Shown one piece after another: positions 60,812-64,000 of a stretch of DNA of 64,000 nt. The notes below the pieces were generated by a model. The model was not told the DNA's origin, made no database searches, and was given only the letters and a program-made list of their open reading frames with translations. Location of the stretch: contig CAYWTM010000001.1 in NCBI GenBank assembly GCA_964460185.1, positions 1-64,000 of the forward strand, written 5' to 3'. The stretch comes from JAVJPJ01 sp040217295 (GTDB taxonomy: Bacteria; Pseudomonadota; Alphaproteobacteria; Rhodobacterales; Rhodobacteraceae). The translations under genes were made by a program, and so were the position numbers. How positions within the stretch are numbered: position 1 is the first letter of the stretch; each line of letters opens with the position of its first letter.

Positions 60812-60946
60812 AGACGCGCGCAAGTTGACTTTGCGCTTGCCTGAGAGCGATGCGCGCGCCATGTCATCTGCCAACATGCTGACCGGGTCGGGTGCGACGT
60901 ATCCGGTTCGGTCGGGAAACGTGATTGGGAACAAGGGGCGCCACGG

Positions 60947-61573
60947 ATGTCGATAGCGCAGCGCGTATATGCGGAACTCATAGAAGGGCTGCGCATCGGC
61001 ACCTACAAGCCGGGCGACCGCATTCGTGCCGAGGATATCGCCAAGACGTTCAATGTCAGCCGGACCCCGGTCCGCGAAGCGCTGTCGCGGCTGCAGGAAC
61101 GCGGTCTGCTGGAAATGGCGACGGGCGGGCTTTCTGTCGCCCGGCTCGAGCGCGCCGATGTCATGGAACTTTACGATGTGCGCGAATTGCTGGAGGGATC
61201 AGCGGCCCGTTTCGCGGCACAGCATGCGTCGCCTTCGGATCTCTATACGATGAAGCAGATCGCCGAGGCCTTCGCCGATGTCCACGATGACCCTGCACGC
61301 ATGGCGCAGCTCAATCATGCTTTCCACGACGCCATCTACAAGGCCGCGCACAACAAATACCTGCTGGTGACGCTTGAAGGGATGCACGACACGCTGATGC
61401 TGTTGCCCAGCACAACCTTCGCCGTCGAGCATCGGCAGGGCAGCGCGGTGACGGAACACAAGGCGATCCTGGACGCCATCGAGGCGCGCGATCCGGACAC
61501 GGCCGACCGCCTGGCGCGTGAACACATCCGCAAAGCCCGCGATACGCGCCTGGACATGATGTTCAACTACTGA
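60947..61573 (+). CDS. GntR family regulator, FCD subfamily
   Basis: 208 residues. Winged helix: RVYAELIEGLRIGTYKPGDRIRAEDIA and FNVSRTPVREALSRLQERGLL; FCD domain: ELYDVRELLEGSAARFAA, LNHAFHD, EHKAILDAIEARDPDTA with the metal-binding His residues. AAGGGGCGCC upstream of ATG 60947. The strongest candidate for the protein that binds the three GTATAC-N4-GTATAC sites. It ends with an 11-base overlap with the convergent Ldh-family gene. Confidence 0.93.
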   Translation: MSIAQRVYAELIEGLRIGTYKPGDRIRAEDIAKTFNVSRTPVREALSRLQERGLLEMATGGLSVARLERADVMELYDVRELLEGSAARFAAQHASPSDLYTMKQIAEAFADVHDDPARMAQLNHAFHDAIYKAAHNKYLLVTLEGMHDTLMLLPSTTFAVEHRQGSAVTEHKAILDAIEARDPDTADRLAREHIRKARDTRLDMMFNY

Positions 61574-62645
61574 CGGCACGATCCAGCGCGTCGGGCAATT
61601 CCACGCCAAGCTGCCTTGCCGCCTGCACCAGTGGCACGAGATCAGCCACGCGATACGGAATGCCCTCAACCAGCCGCTGCGTTTCGAGGTTTTGTTCCTG
61701 CTCACCGGGCAGGAAGATTTCGGCGATGCCCGCCGCCTTGGGACACGCCTTTACCGTATCGACAAGATGCGCCATGCGCGCGGCGATATCCTCGGCCGAC
61801 ATGAACAGATCGGGCTTCATCACCAGAACGAAATGCCCCACGCCCTGCGGCCTGTCGTGCTGCTTGTATTGGTCGCCGACATCGCCGGCAAAGCTTGCCC
61901 CCGTCAGAACACCGCACAGGATATCGAGCATCATCGACATTCCCGATCCCTTATGCGCCCCGATCGGCAACAACGACCCACTTTCAAGCGCCTCTGTCGG
62001 ATTGGTGGTCGAGGCACCATTGGCATCAAGGGCCCACCCCTCGGGGATGGGGCGCCCTTCGCGCTCGGCTTTGCGGATCTTTCCACGCGCCACCACGGTC
62101 GGGGACATGTCCAGCACGAACGGAACCGAATTGGGGCTTGGGACACCCACGGCAAAGGGACTGGTCCCGAACATCTCGCCCCGCCCGCCCCAGGGCGGCA
62201 TCGCGGGCGCGGAGTTGGTAAAGACCATGGCCGCGAACCCAGCCTCGATCGCCTGCAGCAGATAGGTCGCGCCCATGCCGTAGTGCGATGAGTTCAGCAC
62301 GCCGACCAGGCCAAGACCCGTCTTTCCTGCCATCTCGATGGCACAATCCACCGCCTTGGTCGCGACCACGAACCCAAGGCCATTCCCGCCATCCAGCCGC
62401 GCAACAGAGGCGCCAACAAACTCAGGTTCCAATGCGGGGGACTGTGCGACAAGGCCGTCGGCGATCCGCGTCAGGTAGTTCGGCATGCGCACGATGCCAT
62501 GGGTGTCCACGCCGCGCAGGTCCGCCCGCACGAGGCATCGCGCCGAGATCTCGGCGCCGTCCTGATCGACGCCAACGGCACGAAACAGACGCGCTACCAG
62601 ATCCCGGACAACCGGTGCCTCAAGTGTGATCATCTCGCTTGCCAT
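61563..62645 (-). CDS. Ldh family oxidoreductase
   Basis: 360 residues from ATG 62645 (GTGGGGA upstream; GTG/ATG choices at 62657 and 62633 are alternatives). Same fold as the gene at 37024: LRGVDTHGIVRMPNYLTRI with the active-site His, GVLNSSHYGMGATYLLQA, FTNSAPAMPPWGG and PFVLDMSPTVVARGKIRKA, then GAHKGSGMSMMLDILCGVL. NAD(P)-dependent oxidation of a 2-hydroxyacid such as malate or sulfolactate. Divergent from the acyl-CoA ligase with operator C between. Confidence 0.9.
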   Translation of the reverse strand: MASEMITLEAPVVRDLVARLFRAVGVDQDGAEISARCLVRADLRGVDTHGIVRMPNYLTRIADGLVAQSPALEPEFVGASVARLDGGNGLGFVVATKAVDCAIEMAGKTGLGLVGVLNSSHYGMGATYLLQAIEAGFAAMVFTNSAPAMPPWGGRGEMFGTSPFAVGVPSPNSVPFVLDMSPTVVARGKIRKAEREGRPIPEGWALDANGASTTNPTEALESGSLLPIGAHKGSGMSMMLDILCGVLTGASFAGDVGDQYKQHDRPQGVGHFVLVMKPDLFMSAEDIAARMAHLVDTVKACPKAAGIAEIFLPGEQEQNLETQRLVEGIPYRVADLVPLVQAARQLGVELPDALDRAVSS

Positions 62646-62707
62646 GTGTGTCCCCACCCTTTGCAGCTCCGCCTTTATCCGACGGACTTGTCATCTTGGA
62701 CACAACC

Positions 62708-62723
62708 GTATACCTAAGTATGC
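62708..62723. promoter_or_regulatory. operator candidate C: GTATAC-N4-GTATGC
   Basis: GTATAC CTAA GTATGC in the divergent region between the Ldh-family gene (minus) and the acyl-CoA ligase gene (plus). One mismatch from the symmetric form. It also argues against starting the ligase gene at 62639, which would put the site inside the coding region. Confidence 0.6.
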
Positions 62724-62743
62724 AGTCCTGTCGAGTGCGGGGA

Positions 62744-63889
62744 GTGAGAGCCATCATTTTAATCGAGCACGACGCAAAGACTCTGGCCCATCGCTACGGA
62801 TTGAAGATCCCCGATGGTGTCCTGATATCCGCGCTCGCCCCGCAAGCCCCACCGTTCCCGCCGCCCTGGATCGTGAAGGCACAGGTCACCGCGGGCGGTC
62901 GCGGGAAATCCGGCGGCATTCGGAAGGTGACCGACAGGGACGACCTGGCCGACACCATGGCCAGCATCGCCAATCTGAAGATTGCAGGGTTCCCCGTGCA
63001 CGACGTCCGGATCGAACAGGCGATAGACGCCGCACAAGAAGTTTATCTTGGCCTTGTCATGGATGCGGCATCCGGCAAGGTCGCGGTCATGGCCAGCGAA
63101 CACGGTGGCGTAGACGTCGAGGATCAGGGCGGGGCCATGATACGGCGCGACGCCGATCTGGACGACGACGCGCTGACCGCCGCGTTGAAGGAAGTTGCGC
63201 AGTCCCTGCCCGATCGCCTGCATGGCATCGTGGCCGAGGCCGGGGCGATCCTGATCGCACTGTTGCTGGACCTCGAGGCAACGATGGTCGAAATCAACCC
63301 GCTCTTCGTTTTGCCCGACGGAAGCTGGATCGCCGGCGATCTCCGGCTGGATCTCGACCTGAATGCTCTCGACCGCCAGCCTGACCTCGCCCGCCTGATC
63401 GACATGCGCCCCGACACCTATGTCGATGCCGCCTTCAAGGCGCGGCATGGCTACGATCTGGTCGTCACCGACCCGAATGGCGAAATCGGGCTGGTGGCAA
63501 CCGGTGCGGGCCTGTCGATGCAGTTGATCGACGAGATGACCCGCCTGGGGCTGAAACCGTACAATTTCTGCGACATCCGCAGCGGCATGATGCGGGGCGA
63601 CCCCACGCGCCTGATCGAAAACCTCCAGGCCCTCGAGGCTGCGCCAAACCTGCGCTGCGTCCTGATCAACATCTTCGCCGGAATCACCGAATTGGGCGAA
63701 TTCGCCGAACTGCTGTTGCGCGCACTGGAGGCAGGACCAAGACTTGACGTGCCCTTTGTCGTGCGCCTCGTGGGCAATGGCCAGGACCGCGCCGACGAAA
63801 TCCTGGGCGCATCGGGACGAACGGATCTGTTGCTCGAGCGCGATCTCGACCGGGCGCTGGATCGGTGCCGCGAGGTCTGCCATGATTGA
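62744..63889 (+). CDS. ADP-forming acyl-CoA ligase beta subunit (SucC/MtkA-like)
   Basis: 381 residues from GTG 62744 (another GTG at 62735; the longer frame to 62639 overlaps the divergent gene). ATP-grasp domain with PPWIVKAQVTAGGRGKSGGIRKV and MVEINPLFVLPDGSWIAGD; CoA-ligase domain with LSMQLIDEMTRLGLKPYNFCDIRSG and LINIFAGITELGEF. The first residues (RAIILIEHDAKTLAHRYGL) differ from the M-N-I-H-E-Y start of housekeeping SucC, so a different acid (malate, itaconate or other) is likely. Overlaps the alpha-subunit gene by eight bases. Confidence 0.85.
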   Translation: MRAIILIEHDAKTLAHRYGLKIPDGVLISALAPQAPPFPPPWIVKAQVTAGGRGKSGGIRKVTDRDDLADTMASIANLKIAGFPVHDVRIEQAIDAAQEVYLGLVMDAASGKVAVMASEHGGVDVEDQGGAMIRRDADLDDDALTAALKEVAQSLPDRLHGIVAEAGAILIALLLDLEATMVEINPLFVLPDGSWIAGDLRLDLDLNALDRQPDLARLIDMRPDTYVDAAFKARHGYDLVVTDPNGEIGLVATGAGLSMQLIDEMTRLGLKPYNFCDIRSGMMRGDPTRLIENLQALEAAPNLRCVLINIFAGITELGEFAELLLRALEAGPRLDVPFVVRLVGNGQDRADEILGASGRTDLLLERDLDRALDRCREVCHD

Positions 63890-64000
63890 CCGCCTGATCG
63901 ACCCTGCCGCTGATCCGGTCCTTGTCATGGTGCAGGGCGCGACCGGTCGCACGGCCCGCCGGCACATTCAACGCATGGCGGCGCACGGCACCCGGATCGT
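63882..64000 (+). CDS. ADP-forming acyl-CoA ligase alpha subunit (SucD/MtkB-like), 5' part
   Basis: First 39 codons, running off the window. MIDRLIDPAADPVLVMVQGATGRTARRHIQRM has the G-x-T-G CoA-binding loop and the H-x-x-R/K-M of SucD proteins. ATG overlaps the beta-subunit stop by eight bases, which couples the two. The phospho-His region is outside the window. Confidence 0.82.
   Translation, partial: MIDRLIDPAADPVLVMVQGATGRTARRHIQRMAAHGTRI

Noticed and set aside
1..64000. CRISPR array, complete insertion sequence, rRNA operon or prophage
   Set aside because: No regularly spaced repeats, transposase, rRNA or phage structural genes were seen on reading the window; only the integrase-like scar after tRNA-Cys hints at past mobility.

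Overview
The window is a high-GC, gene-dense stretch of an alphaproteobacterial chromosome, most likely a Rhodobacterales (Roseobacter-type) organism. The evidence for this is the pcm-TolC-PopZ-like gene order, a DUF6280 protein, a DUF2927 protein, a PpaA/AerR-like cobalamin protein, a tripartite tricarboxylate transporter set and several FadR-type GntR regulators. No taxonomic search was possible, so the assignment is an inference from gene content.

Layout. (1) 1-16.7 kb is mostly core or common: the 3' end of ptsP, a GNAT enzyme, a flavin reductase, a SulP transporter, mtnP, a LysE exporter, hydrolases, apt, tRNA-Leu(UAA), an Acr3 arsenite exporter, a B12-binding regulator, efp, rhomboid, a PopZ-like polar organiser, TolC and pcm. 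(2) 16.9-17.3 kb holds tRNA-Cys(GCA) followed by what looks like a broken integrase start. (3) 17.3-20.9 kb holds small metabolic enzymes: a SnoaL-like protein, a formamidase/oxidoreductase pair and an alpha/beta hydrolase. (4) 21.2-31.1 kb is an accessory envelope or polysaccharide island. It carries two translationally coupled giant proteins: a 717-aa double glycosyltransferase, and a 1534-aa protein joining a GT-like domain, an alginate-lyase-like domain, TPR-like helices, a GT2 domain and half of a GT-B fold. Around them are a ClpP-like exported protein, a small secreted protein and an orphan outer-membrane-factor lipoprotein. (5) 31.1-44.2 kb is a catabolic island: AbrB-type membrane protein, SDR, GntR, TctCBA, Ldh-family dehydrogenase, a PLP enzyme, thioesterase, crotonase, CoA-transferase, a second GntR and malonyl-CoA synthetase. 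(6) 44.5-47.8 kb holds an orphan LuxR-type response regulator, a GT4 glycosyltransferase, a P-loop kinase-like protein and a tiny membrane peptide. (7) 47.9-53.9 kb is a complete Mrp/Pha Na+(K+)/H+ antiporter operon with fused A and B subunits. (8) 53.9-64.0 kb is a second catabolic island: two D-2-hydroxyacid dehydrogenases, an AtuA pair, a TPP enzyme, an aldehyde dehydrogenase, a GntR regulator, an Ldh-family dehydrogenase and a diverged ADP-forming acyl-CoA ligase that runs off the window.

How the parts work together. In island 8 the same 16-bp element, GTATAC-N4-GTATAC with small deviations, lies in all three promoter regions of the cluster. It is the obvious candidate operator of the resident GntR protein and would tie five transcription units into one local regulon of unknown substrate. 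The most unusual object is the lyase/glycosyltransferase fusion at 23345-27949, which puts a polysaccharide-degrading fold and sugar-transferring folds on one cytoplasmic chain. Its partner gene overlaps it by 4 bp and shares a homologous N-terminal GT-B half-domain. Together they are the best candidate here for an undescribed polysaccharide-making or editing system.
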